From positions 80,690 through 144,689 of the forward strand of contig JAEZKC010000099.1 of assembly GCA_023436205.1 (NCBI GenBank): a stretch of 64,000 nucleotides of DNA, given 5' to 3'. The translations under genes were made by a program, and so were the position numbers. The notes beneath the pieces are model-generated. The model saw only the letters and a program-made list of their open reading frames with translations, was not told the DNA's origin and did no database searches. Source of the DNA: Fibrobacterota bacterium. GTDB lineage: Bacteria; Fibrobacterota; Chitinivibrionia; Chitinivibrionales; Chitinispirillaceae. Below are positions 34,120-41,990 of the stretch, in pieces (positions within the stretch are counted from its first letter, which is position 1; each line of letters begins with the position of its first letter).

Positions 34120-34776
34120 ATGAGTGGAATCAGAACAATACTACAAAAAGAGATGCGCAGTTTTATAGGCAGTGATAAAGGCGTTTTTGTTGTTTATGCG
34201 ATAATTATAGTGGCCTGGTCATTCATGTTCATCTCCGGGACCGGGGGCGTTGCCGGGCAGTTCTGGCTTGTTTTCTTTTCAGTCATCATTACTGCCAACT
34301 TCTCAAATTCAGTTTTTATATCAGAGCGAATGAGCGGGTCTCTTGAAGTATTGATAACGTCAGGACTAACTAGAAATGCGATTCTGTTTGGCAAAATGCT
34401 TTTTATTATACTGATGACAGTTGCTATCGGCTTCAGTTGTGCTGTACTTGCGCGACTATGGGTGGCAATTATTCCTGACTATTCAGAGGTCAGACTATTG
34501 GGGCCGACTGAAATTTTTCTCTTTCTTTCTGCGACCTTTTTGAATACGTCAAGCAGTGCTTATTTTTCGGTACGGCTGAGCAGTCCCCGGCTCCTTCATT
34601 TTATTAATCTTTTCATTTTGGGGGCTATTGTCGCTTTTTACTCCGTAATATCGGCATTGTACTTCCTGCATCCGGGATGGCTTGTTTTAGCCCTCTTTTT
34701 GCTGGCGGGTAGTTTTACTCTTCTCGCAAAAAGAGAATTTTCAGGTGAGAGGATAATTCAGCCGATTATTCTCTGA
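34120..34776 (+). CDS. ABC-2 type membrane permease
   Basis: 218 aa with about six hydrophobic segments (e.g. FWLVFFSVIITANFSNSV, LFLLAGSFTLLA). RSFIGSDKG at the N terminus resembles the amphipathic start of ABC-2 permeases, and SERMSGSLEVLITSGLTRN with AILFGKML is the usual coupling helix. It partners the upstream ATPase. Its stop is 1 base from the stop of the convergent Gx-transporter gene. Cargo cannot be predicted. Confidence 0.85.
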   Translation: MSGIRTILQKEMRSFIGSDKGVFVVYAIIIVAWSFMFISGTGGVAGQFWLVFFSVIITANFSNSVFISERMSGSLEVLITSGLTRNAILFGKMLFIILMTVAIGFSCAVLARLWVAIIPDYSEVRLLGPTEIFLFLSATFLNTSSSAYFSVRLSSPRLLHFINLFILGAIVAFYSVISALYFLHPGWLVLALFLLAGSFTLLAKREFSGERIIQPIIL

Positions 34777-34777
34777 T

Positions 34778-35908
34778 TCAGCCGTGTGCTTTGGAAATTA
34801 GTTTTTCCAGCTGCGCAATCATCTCTTTCAGAAAAGAATCAAGCGTTTTGCCGGGTTTCGTCAGGAGCCTAATAATAGATGCTTTCGTTCCTGTTTTGGT
34901 CCTGTGGATCGTTTCAGGAAAATATTCAAGAGCAATCAATCCGGCTTCAATGGTGACAGCTTTATTCGGGAAAACCCTTTTAAGAATATCCATAAAAAAA
35001 GCATGAAACTGGAATTTGCGGAAAATATGTGAAACCTGAAGCCATACCCAAAGTCGCAACCATTGTGCAGCGGTAGCCACAAGGCCCTCTCTGGTAATGA
35101 AAGGAACGGCACTTATGTGTGTGCCGAAAGAGAAAAACAGATGCATGCAACCGACGAAGAGGAAAATGAGATAAAACTTGAGAGGGTAGAATAGTGTTCG
35201 ATATTTGTACGATTGGATTTTCCAGGCCAGAATAGAAGATAGTAAGGCCGCGGCAGACAGTATACTGAAGTCTTTGATGAAGACAAGTGAGAAACTGACG
35301 AGCAGAGTTGTAATACTGATAATTTTGTGCAGAATTGGAACCTGTTTATGGTGGGATAGTTTCATGAGATCTGATGTCTTCGGTTGTACCTCTAATCGTT
35401 TGGCGATATAAGGCACAGATCCTCCCACCAGGGAACCGAAAGTCATTGCGGCGCCGAACATGAAGGGAAGCTGGTAGAACAGCTGCATGTTTCGGGCCAT
35501 TATGAAATAGACCGCCGCCAACTGTCCCACATTGTGGAAAAGAGCTCCAGCCATCCCTAGGCCTACAGTACCGATCAGGTTGCGTTTTCCGAATAGTTTC
35601 CACAGTGTAGCCATACCGATTGTGGATAGTATTCCACCGCTAAGGCCCAGTCCCAAAGTGAGCAGGCTGAATCCGAAATAGAAACTGGAGATCCAAATTC
35701 GCAGTATGGTGTACAGAAGTGCATCTGTAAATCCGAATTTGATTATCCACATGATTGTAATTACATTGGCAAATCCCGGTTTGAGCCAGGGAAGAAAAGG
35801 CAATCTTGGTATGGCAAGTTCAAGAGCATTTATGGCTACGGCGAGAAGAAGCCATAATACTTTTTGAGTAATTTCGACGTTTCTGTTTTTTTCAGTAAGT
35901 AATTCCAT
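34778..35908 (-). CDS. Gx-transporter (Hpre_diP_synt_I) protein fused to EcfT-like domain
   Basis: 376-aa membrane protein. Residues ~20-170 match the Gx transporter family (annotated as heptaprenyl diphosphate synthase component I), including PWLKPGFANVITIMWIIKFG and LTLGLGLSGGILSTIG then GALFHNVGQLAAVYF. Residues ~185-376 look like an energy-coupling-factor transmembrane (EcfT/CbiQ) protein (ITREGLVATAAQWLRLW, then LKRVFP). In Listeria, EetB is a Gx-type protein and FmnA an EcfT-type protein in the extracellular electron transfer locus, so this resembles both in one chain. Overlaps the upstream NusG-II gene by 17 bases. ATPase partner not identified. Confidence 0.8.
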   Translation of the reverse strand: MELLTEKNRNVEITQKVLWLLLAVAINALELAIPRLPFLPWLKPGFANVITIMWIIKFGFTDALLYTILRIWISSFYFGFSLLTLGLGLSGGILSTIGMATLWKLFGKRNLIGTVGLGMAGALFHNVGQLAAVYFIMARNMQLFYQLPFMFGAAMTFGSLVGGSVPYIAKRLEVQPKTSDLMKLSHHKQVPILHKIISITTLLVSFSLVFIKDFSILSAAALLSSILAWKIQSYKYRTLFYPLKFYLIFLFVGCMHLFFSFGTHISAVPFITREGLVATAAQWLRLWVWLQVSHIFRKFQFHAFFMDILKRVFPNKAVTIEAGLIALEYFPETIHRTKTGTKASIIRLLTKPGKTLDSFLKEMIAQLEKLISKAHG

Positions 35909-36266
35909 CGGCAGATGAGGATGACCGACTTGATCGGATCTCCAGAAGAATGTGGTTGGGGGCGCAGATCAATTGCTCATAAGTATGGCTGATGGCTCCG
36001 GATTGTTTACAGATTTGATGAGGGCAGTTAACATGTTCAATGGAAACTGATTTGTCTTTGATCTGAACTTCAACTGGACCATTATTTCCGTTAATCGTAA
36101 AAATCAGGTTTGTATTGAGTGGGTACTCCGCAACTAAAGAGTTATCCCTATACACCACCACACTGTCCGGAGAGCTTGATTTAAGCAAAGGGAGCAGAAA
36201 AACTGTTCCTGCCATAAGTACAGCGGCAATTAAAAAATCAAGAATCCCCAATCTTTTGATGCGCAT
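35892..36266 (-). CDS. NusG domain II protein, EetA-like
   Basis: 124 aa. One N-terminal membrane segment (LDFLIAAVLMAGTVFLLPLL), then an extracytoplasmic NusG_II (PF07009) domain with the signature INGNNGPVEVQIKDKS, HVNCPHQICKQSGAIS and ICAPNHILLEI. NusG_II proteins commonly sit next to Gx transporters, ApbE or FMN-binding genes; EetA of Listeria is one. It precedes and overlaps the Gx-EcfT gene. The tail (RSSRSSSSADG) is serine-rich. No ApbE or FMN-binding gene is in the window. Confidence 0.85.
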   Translation of the reverse strand: MRIKRLGILDFLIAAVLMAGTVFLLPLLKSSSPDSVVVYRDNSLVAEYPLNTNLIFTINGNNGPVEVQIKDKSVSIEHVNCPHQICKQSGAISHTYEQLICAPNHILLEIRSSRSSSSADGITY

Positions 36267-36357
36267 GAAATGATCGACTTATAATTAATAAGGTATAAAA
36301 AGAATCCGTTTAATAACCGTACTTATTACGTGTATTCAGCGATAAAGTTTTGCAGCC

Positions 36358-37191
36358 TCAATATTTCACTATAACTTTAGCATAGTATCTGTTATTGTGA
36401 GTTGCGAGTCCGACTAAAATTTTATTGCCTTTATCCCATTGGTGCCAGATTGACAGTTTACCCTGCTTGATATCGTGAAAGCCAATGTTGAAGGTTTTAT
36501 CCGGCTTCAATTCAAGCAGCTCCTCGTAAAATGAGGAGAGCCGGGCAGCCCATGATCTGACTAAACTGTTAAGGGAGTCGGCGGGAACAGAAAATGTCTG
36601 CAGTTCATAACCGGAGTATTTTCCGTTTTGATCGAAATGGAATGCGGCAGTTAAACAGAGGCTGTCGATAAATATAGAATCAGCCCGGAAGAAATCTGGT
36701 GTTTGCTCAAGAGTGCTGCTGTTATTGCGCCTAAAAACCCATTTGAATGTTTCTTTGGAGATACCGTGTGGTATTCCCAGGAGATCAGCTTTGTCCTGTT
36801 TACAGGAATCAATCTCTCTGATAGCTTTTAATGAGTCAAGATAGGCTTTCTCTTTCAGGCTCCTCTGTTGAGAAATGAGACTGTCCATCTCTTTGAGCTG
36901 CAGTTCGAACTGCTGGTACCAGTAGAATGGTTCGCAAGGTTTTATATCACGAGCTTTCAATCCTGTAAAGGACAGATACGATCTGGTCAATTCAGAGTTG
37001 CTTTTCAGAGCTAATACGGAATCAATGAAGGCTTTCCATTTCAGTAGAGAGTCCACCGGTATTGAAGTAGTATCACCTGTACAGCATAGATAATCATTTC
37101 TGATTTCGAAGACCAGTGAATCGCTTATACTGGCTGGAGCTGCAAAAGCCTGCAGGAAAAGTGCGAGTACAAGGGGAGCGGCTGTGCGCAT
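36358..37191 (-). CDS. Secreted protein of the MoxR operon
   Basis: 277 aa with a signal peptide (MRTAAPLVLALFLQAFAAPA). The mature part is alpha-rich, with a coiled-coil-like segment around EMDSLISQQRSLKEKAYLDS, five or six cysteines (LCCTGD, KPCEP, DSCKQD, SLCL) and a beta-rich end (YYAKVIVKY). Begins 1 base after the stop of the 608-aa gene, so translated as part of the same operon. No recognised family. Its tight link to cytoplasmic partners suggests a target or periplasmic sensor; this is inference. Confidence 0.7.
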   Translation of the reverse strand: MRTAAPLVLALFLQAFAAPASISDSLVFEIRNDYLCCTGDTTSIPVDSLLKWKAFIDSVLALKSNSELTRSYLSFTGLKARDIKPCEPFYWYQQFELQLKEMDSLISQQRSLKEKAYLDSLKAIREIDSCKQDKADLLGIPHGISKETFKWVFRRNNSSTLEQTPDFFRADSIFIDSLCLTAAFHFDQNGKYSGYELQTFSVPADSLNSLVRSWAARLSSFYEELLELKPDKTFNIGFHDIKQGKLSIWHQWDKGNKILVGLATHNNRYYAKVIVKY

Positions 37192-37192
37192 A

Positions 37193-39019
37193 TCAATCTC
37201 CGATGAATCTGGTAACCCAGCTTCTGACTTCTTTACCGTTTAGGATGTGAAATCGTTTCAGTTTATTTGTGGTTTCGCTCGAGAAAGTGGAGAGCGGAAT
37301 CCAGACCAGGTGTTTTCCGAATTTGGAGGCCATGGTGCGCAATCTCAAATTGGGAGATTTGGAAGCCACGTAGGCGACTGCTTTCTCTCTGCTGAACATC
37401 AATGCACCGTAGGTGAGCTGTGCCGCGCAGTTAGGCAGATTCATATTCTTTGTCAGATCAAAGGCGCTGGGAACAGTTCTGGGAGGAAAGAGCAGTGATA
37501 ATCCTCCATAGGTGCACCGGGCGATACCGGGACCCACCAAGTCTTCAAAGGGGTCGGTTGCATAAAAGGTAAGGGTGGATTCCTGGTCATGTTCCGCGTA
37601 CCACGCTGTGCGGTGGGGATACTTTTCGTCGTGGCTGTCATCGAAAATGATGATGACTGTATCAACTTTATTTTTAACAGGAGGCAGCTCCCGAACATAA
37701 ATGTTTCCTGTGTGCCAGTTCCTCAGTGTTTCTCTTATGTCTATACCATCCTTAACCGATGATGAGAACTTTTCTGTTTTGGCCAGATGCTCATTCATGG
37801 TGCGCAGCGCTTTTGTGCGCACATGGTTATTGAAATTTTCAATGCGGCTGTCTTCTGGAACATGCGAACACATTCCAAAAGGATTCCAGGAATATTTATA
37901 CTGTTTTTTCTGAAGCTGGGATGGATCAGGTTTGATGCTCAGAGTGCGCCACTCCATGGAAATATCCCTGAACAGGTTAACTGCCGCGCTGGTTTCTCTT
38001 TCCTGCCCGAAGGTGCCGCCGGCCAGAGTGACCTTATCAATACCCACACCGGCAAGACTGTCAGGTTTTTCGAAGGGCAAATAAGGATAGTACTTTGCCC
38101 CTCTAAGGATTTTGAGTGCAAAGGTGTTTCCTCCGACTCCTTTAGCGGCTTCCACGATGTCGAAGAGGGTCGGGAGGAGTCGTCCCGATATCACTGTCAG
38201 GTTTCGCAGAAAAGTAAGCGCAGCTTGTATTCTTACAGGAGAAAGGAGTGAGCTCTGATCTTTATCTTCAATGTAGTTGTCCCTGGTCTCTCGAAACAGG
38301 TCTTTTAATACCTCGATCATCTCTGCCGGTTCGGAAAAAATATCCTGACGCTCTTTCTCAAACTTGGCTGTTATAAACGGAAGCTCTCCCAGTGCAAAAT
38401 AGAGATGGTCCGGGTTTATCAACCTGGTTTCTATATCGACCGGGTTATTCAAACGTTGGTGATTATGGCTTTCCTCTTTAAGGAAATACCGAACTGTCGC
38501 ACTGAAATGCTTTACATGTATAAGTGCGAGTATCTTTTTGTGATTCAGCTTCAGATCATGCAGGGCAGAAGCGATCTGAAAAGAGGCTAAGTCTTCATCA
38601 CTGTTTTTTGAGGGTATTCCAGTTTGGAGCAGACAGAGTGAAGAGTAGGTATCGAATCCTATCTTCTCGATTGAATATTCATCTGGAAACTCCTGAAGCG
38701 GGCTGGGAGTTTTAAGCTCCGGGCTTCCGATGCATCGAAACGGAATATGATTTTGCCTGGCCTGACGAATCCCCTCAATACAGGGGTCACACGGGTCAGT
38801 CGGAATATAGTACCAGGGTTCCTGCTGGGGTTTGGCGATTACTGCTGATATGTAAGGTAAATTGTCAACAGCCTGCCCGAGATCATCCTCGAATTGGGGA
38901 GGAATATCTACGGCGATGCAGTCGAATTTTTGAGCGAGGCACATCTTCTGTACTTCTCGCGCGAAAAACTGTCTGCCGTGTAGAATCGGCAGCACTTCCA
39001 CTTCCGGGCACAGCTTCAT
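37193..39019 (-). CDS. TraB/DUF5682-like partner of MoxR ATPase
   Basis: 608 aa, cytoplasmic, no signal peptide. The N terminus (EVLPILHGRQFFAREVQKM, then FDCIAVDIPPQFEDDL) has the pattern of ChaN/TraB-type proteins: strand, GRQxx, helix, D-xx-VDIPP. DUF5682 proteins, which I know to co-occur with MoxR ATPases, have a similar opening. I did not find a von Willebrand A domain with MIDAS (DxSxS), the usual MoxR partner. The C-terminal half has VDTVIIIFDDSHDEKYPH and a long beta region. The start codon shares one base with the MoxR stop (TGATG), implying coupled synthesis. Family assignment is tentative. Confidence 0.6.
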   Translation of the reverse strand: MKLCPEVEVLPILHGRQFFAREVQKMCLAQKFDCIAVDIPPQFEDDLGQAVDNLPYISAVIAKPQQEPWYYIPTDPCDPCIEGIRQARQNHIPFRCIGSPELKTPSPLQEFPDEYSIEKIGFDTYSSLCLLQTGIPSKNSDEDLASFQIASALHDLKLNHKKILALIHVKHFSATVRYFLKEESHNHQRLNNPVDIETRLINPDHLYFALGELPFITAKFEKERQDIFSEPAEMIEVLKDLFRETRDNYIEDKDQSSLLSPVRIQAALTFLRNLTVISGRLLPTLFDIVEAAKGVGGNTFALKILRGAKYYPYLPFEKPDSLAGVGIDKVTLAGGTFGQERETSAAVNLFRDISMEWRTLSIKPDPSQLQKKQYKYSWNPFGMCSHVPEDSRIENFNNHVRTKALRTMNEHLAKTEKFSSSVKDGIDIRETLRNWHTGNIYVRELPPVKNKVDTVIIIFDDSHDEKYPHRTAWYAEHDQESTLTFYATDPFEDLVGPGIARCTYGGLSLLFPPRTVPSAFDLTKNMNLPNCAAQLTYGALMFSREKAVAYVASKSPNLRLRTMASKFGKHLVWIPLSTFSSETTNKLKRFHILNGKEVRSWVTRFIGD

Positions 39020-39951
39020 CAGTCAGGTTCCCCATCATTATCGGGGTTGAGAGAATCATCATCAGGAAAGAAGAAATCCCCCAGATTCATGGAGGGAAAG
39101 TGTTCGCCGGATGCATTCCTTACAGATGCCAGTTTCTCCAGATCCAATGCCTCCTCTCCTAAAATCTGCTTTAGTGCACTGTGGAAAAGTGAATCAGCGT
39201 TGGCGGATGGATCACATTGACGCAGTTTAAGTGTATAGCGAATGGCATTGATCCCGTCTCGTACGGAGTATGGCAGGTCAAGTCTGTGTGCTTTCTGCAG
39301 GTAATCGGCACACATCTCAAGGATCTCTTCACTGCAGAAAGGGAGGCTGTAGCTGAGGATTTTCAGTTCATCCTCCCTGCTGGGGAAGGGGATGCGAATT
39401 CCGGGCTGTAATCTTGACATGATATAGTCGGGGATTTCAAACGTTGAAGAATCCTCATTCATGGTTACAGCTGCTCTGAACTCTTTGTGCGCAGTGACGG
39501 TTATTCCTGCCACAACTGACTCCACGGTGCGGCGATTGTCAAATAATCCAGCCAGCGATGCCCACGATTTTTCGGACATGCGGTTTCCCTCATCGAGAAC
39601 GGCTACCCCGCCTTTTATGGCAGCAGTAAGCAGCGGGGAGGCATGATAGGAAATTTTCCCCTGGTCTGAAAGAACTGGTGTGATCAGCAGGTCTTCCGGT
39701 CTGGTGTCGGAGGTGCACTGCATTATATATACATCCTGGTTGCGTTCTATTGCAGCTGCAATGGCCAGTGTGGTCTTGCCAATTCCCGGATATCCAATAA
39801 TTCTGGGAGTGAGAGGAAGGTCCGAATCGGCGATAACCATCCAGCAGGCTTGAATCTGACGCATTGCTTCACTTTGCCCAATCCAGTCAGCCGGAATGTC
39901 CAGCGGGTGTGAAAGAATCAGTTCGACATTATCTATGCAAATTTTTTCCAT
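39019..39951 (-). CDS. MoxR-type AAA+ ATPase
   Basis: 310 aa. Walker A GYPGIGKTTL (residues 53-62), Walker B GGVAVLDEGNRM (from residue 114), sensor-1-like TMNEDSS, arginine-finger region SRLQPG and the lid QKAHRLDLPYSVRDGI. MoxR ATPases are chaperone-like and act with a partner on target complexes. Here the partner is the downstream 608-aa protein rather than a VWA protein. The acidic C terminus (FFFPDDDSLNPDNDGEPD) is unusual. Operon order: moxR, 608-aa gene, secreted 277-aa gene. Confidence 0.88.
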   Translation of the reverse strand: MEKICIDNVELILSHPLDIPADWIGQSEAMRQIQACWMVIADSDLPLTPRIIGYPGIGKTTLAIAAAIERNQDVYIMQCTSDTRPEDLLITPVLSDQGKISYHASPLLTAAIKGGVAVLDEGNRMSEKSWASLAGLFDNRRTVESVVAGITVTAHKEFRAAVTMNEDSSTFEIPDYIMSRLQPGIRIPFPSREDELKILSYSLPFCSEEILEMCADYLQKAHRLDLPYSVRDGINAIRYTLKLRQCDPSANADSLFHSALKQILGEEALDLEKLASVRNASGEHFPSMNLGDFFFPDDDSLNPDNDGEPD

Positions 39952-40085
39952 CTTTAGCCTTGGTAATTTTAAGTGGATTCTTGATTACGTCCCGGTTTGA
40001 CTATCATCTCTAAGTTTTAAGAAAATAAGAGATGGCTAGCCGGAAAATGCTCTTAACAATCAGCGAAAAGGGCAGGAGAAGCAAA

Positions 40086-41060
40086 TTAATCAAACAGATT
40101 GGGGTTTTCCCGCTCCTCCCAAAGGTATTTGGCCTTTTCATGCCATTTATCGATCAGATCAGTTTTGAGTCGGGGGTCTTGTTTCATTTCTGCGATCCGC
40201 TCATTTTTCAGATTGCTGAAAACAGAAAGGTAAGAATTGGCCTGAGTAAGGTCATCCAGGCGGATCATCAGAGCCACGATTAGATAGATAACCTGAAGCT
40301 CCAGGTCCTCAGAGGGGCAGTCAGATGTGCGAAATGCCTCCTGAAAGAAGCCGAGAGCTTCAATGAGACTGTCTGTATCGTCCTGAAAGTCATCTTTGCG
40401 GATTTTGGCGATTTTCAGGGCATAAGACCCCAGTTTAAAATAGGAATAGGGGAGTTCGTGCCACGCTTCAACCTGAGCACGAGCCATGGCCAGCCGATAG
40501 CTGTCAGTGGCTACTTTCGCCGAACGTGGTCTCTTAAAGTAGCTTTCGAAATTCACAACCGGTTTGAGAAGACTTCTTCGCTCTTCGGTTTTGTCTTTTA
40601 GGCTGAAAAGTATACTGCTTGAGAATTGTGCCCTTATCTCCCCTGAGCCTGAGACTGAACTTCGATTGAAATCTTTTTTGTCCGGCGAAGCGAACAGGCA
40701 TTCCGGGCAAACTGTAACAGAGCTCATCGAATAGTTTTCGGTTGCATACCCGTTGGCTCCGGTATAAATAGGCACCAGAAAATGATTCTGTACTATCTGC
40801 TGGCTTTTGGCCCGAAGTTCATAACAGGGAATGCCGTTTTTACCACAAACAGGGCATCCTACTTTGACCTCAAAAATCGGATCCTTTTCTGAAGTGGGGC
40901 CTTGTTGTTTAGTCTTGGTTTCAATGTGACTGTTCTTTACCTCGTTAATATGCTTAACATTGATTGTAAAGCCGAAACGGCGGATGTACTCATTTACAAG
41001 ATTGACATCCTTCATGAGAAACAACAGTCTGCGTTTTACTTCTGCTCCATCGGTTGTCAT
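40086..41060 (-). CDS. DUF2225-like zinc-ribbon protein
   Basis: 324 aa. A zinc-ribbon-like region has CPVCGKNGIPC, then a loop and CPECLFASPDKKDF about 60 residues later, matching DUF2225. The C-terminal half is alpha-helical and TPR-like (WHELPYSYFKLGSYALKIAK). ATG at 41060 is chosen because AAAGGGA lies upstream of it on the minus strand; a longer opening to 41123 exists. It is the first gene of a same-strand run to moxR and beyond (134-base gap). Function unknown; DUF2225 proteins occur in Firmicutes and others. Confidence 0.75.
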   Translation of the reverse strand: MTTDGAEVKRRLLFLMKDVNLVNEYIRRFGFTINVKHINEVKNSHIETKTKQQGPTSEKDPIFEVKVGCPVCGKNGIPCYELRAKSQQIVQNHFLVPIYTGANGYATENYSMSSVTVCPECLFASPDKKDFNRSSVSGSGEIRAQFSSSILFSLKDKTEERRSLLKPVVNFESYFKRPRSAKVATDSYRLAMARAQVEAWHELPYSYFKLGSYALKIAKIRKDDFQDDTDSLIEALGFFQEAFRTSDCPSEDLELQVIYLIVALMIRLDDLTQANSYLSVFSNLKNERIAEMKQDPRLKTDLIDKWHEKAKYLWEERENPNLFD

Positions 41061-41159
41061 GAAAGTTTCCCTTTCATCATAGTGAAAAATGCAGATGCTT
41101 CGGGTATTCTTGAGCATAAGCATGTTAACGAGGATTCCAGCACTCTGCAGGTATATGTA

Positions 41160-41188
41160 ATTATGGAATTATTGAGAATGGATTTCAA
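41160..41188 (-). promoter_or_regulatory. Sigma-70-like promoter, minus strand, for the DUF2225/MoxR run
   Basis: On the minus strand TTGAAA (41188-41183), 17 bases, CATAAT (41165-41160): five of six in each box. Predicted start near 41153, so the DUF2225-like gene would have a leader of about 90 bases. The 41219 Rex operator is about 65-80 bases upstream of this start. Confidence 0.5.
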
Positions 41189-41218
41189 CAGTTTTCTGCG
41201 AGATGACCAGAACTGCAA

Positions 41219-41236
41219 TTGTGAAATAATTCACAA
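41219..41236. promoter_or_regulatory. Rex operator 1
   Basis: TTGTGAAATAATTCACAA, a perfect 18-bp palindrome that matches the established Rex consensus TTGTGAA-N4-TTCACAA at every fixed position. Lies between the DUF2225-like gene and rex. Confidence 0.85.
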
Positions 41237-41282
41237 TCTAAGATGATTTTTGAGGGTATTCCGCGCCTGAGAAAGAAAAAAC

Positions 41283-41311
41283 TTGCAGATCACCGACAAT
41301 TGCACTATTTT
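41283..41311 (+). promoter_or_regulatory. Probable rex promoter
   Basis: TTGCAG, 17 bases, TATTTT. The predicted start (about 41318) lies inside Rex operator 2, which fits direct autorepression. Weak-to-moderate match to consensus. Confidence 0.45.
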
Positions 41312-41313
41312 AT

Positions 41314-41331
41314 CTGTGAAATGTTTCACAG
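41314..41331. promoter_or_regulatory. Rex operator 2
   Basis: CTGTGAAATGTTTCACAG: the TGTGAA-N4-TTCACA core is exact. It covers the predicted transcription start of rex and touches the AGGAGA ribosome binding site (41330-41335). The centre-to-centre distance to operator 1 is 95 bp, about nine helical turns. Confidence 0.8.
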
Positions 41332-41340
41332 GAGAATTCG

Positions 41341-41967
41341 ATGAGCAGTGTTATCCCCGTTCCCGCAGTAACCAGGTTGTGTGCGCTTTATCAGGTGCTC
41401 TGCGATATGTTCGATGAGGGGATGGTCACTGTATCTTCGGCGGCTCTTGGAGAGCGTCTTGGGGTAGGGGCTCACAATGTGCGCAAGGATGTGAGCTATC
41501 TTGCCGAGCCGGGAAGCGGTGGAGCCGGATATGATGTGGCTCGGCTTAAGGAGATTATTGCGGTCCGGCTGGGGTTTGATCGCGAGAAGAAGACATGTGT
41601 TGTAGGCTTGGGCAGGTTGGGATCGGCCATATTGCAGCATGACCGGTTCAGCGGGGGGGAGTTTCATATTGTGGCAGGTTTTGATTCGGATGTGAATCTG
41701 GTCGAGACCATTAAGACCCCGGTGAATGTATTCCCCGCTTATGAGATGACGGAAGTGGTACAGAGGCTCAAAGTGGATATGGGGATTTTAGCTGTACCCT
41801 CGGTCAATGCTCAGGAGTGTGCCGAGAGGCTTGTGCGTGGCGGTGTGAAGGGGATTATAAATTTTACGCCGGCGGTGATCAGAATGGAAAAGCCGGTACA
41901 GGTTAGAAATGTGGATTTGACAGGTGAGTTCAGGATTCTTTCTGCGCTCATGTTTCTTAATAGTTGA
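41341..41967 (+). CDS. rex: Redox-sensing transcriptional repressor Rex
   Basis: 208-aa Rex: an N-terminal winged helix (ALGERLGVGAHNVRKDVSYL) and a C-terminal Rossmann domain with the NAD(H)-binding VVGLGRLGSAIL, GFDSDVN and GIINFTPAVI blocks. Rex binds DNA at high NAD+/NADH and leaves when NADH is high, so it represses fermentation and respiration genes under oxidising conditions. Two operators lie upstream. It is followed by serC after 23 bases and probably shares the transcript. The serine biosynthesis link is unusual. Confidence 0.93.
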   Translation: MSSVIPVPAVTRLCALYQVLCDMFDEGMVTVSSAALGERLGVGAHNVRKDVSYLAEPGSGGAGYDVARLKEIIAVRLGFDREKKTCVVGLGRLGSAILQHDRFSGGEFHIVAGFDSDVNLVETIKTPVNVFPAYEMTEVVQRLKVDMGILAVPSVNAQECAERLVRGGVKGIINFTPAVIRMEKPVQVRNVDLTGEFRILSALMFLNS

Positions 41968-41990
41968 CCGTTTTAAAAGAGGAGAACGTC

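Noticed and set aside
31348..36266. Full extracellular electron transfer locus
   Set aside because: No ApbE, FMN-binding protein, ndh2 or polyprenyl synthase gene is present; only the EetA/EetB-like pair and a UbiA-type domain are.
37193..39019. VWA domain partner for MoxR
   Set aside because: No MIDAS pattern (DxSxS with T and D) was found; FDDSHDE is not a match.
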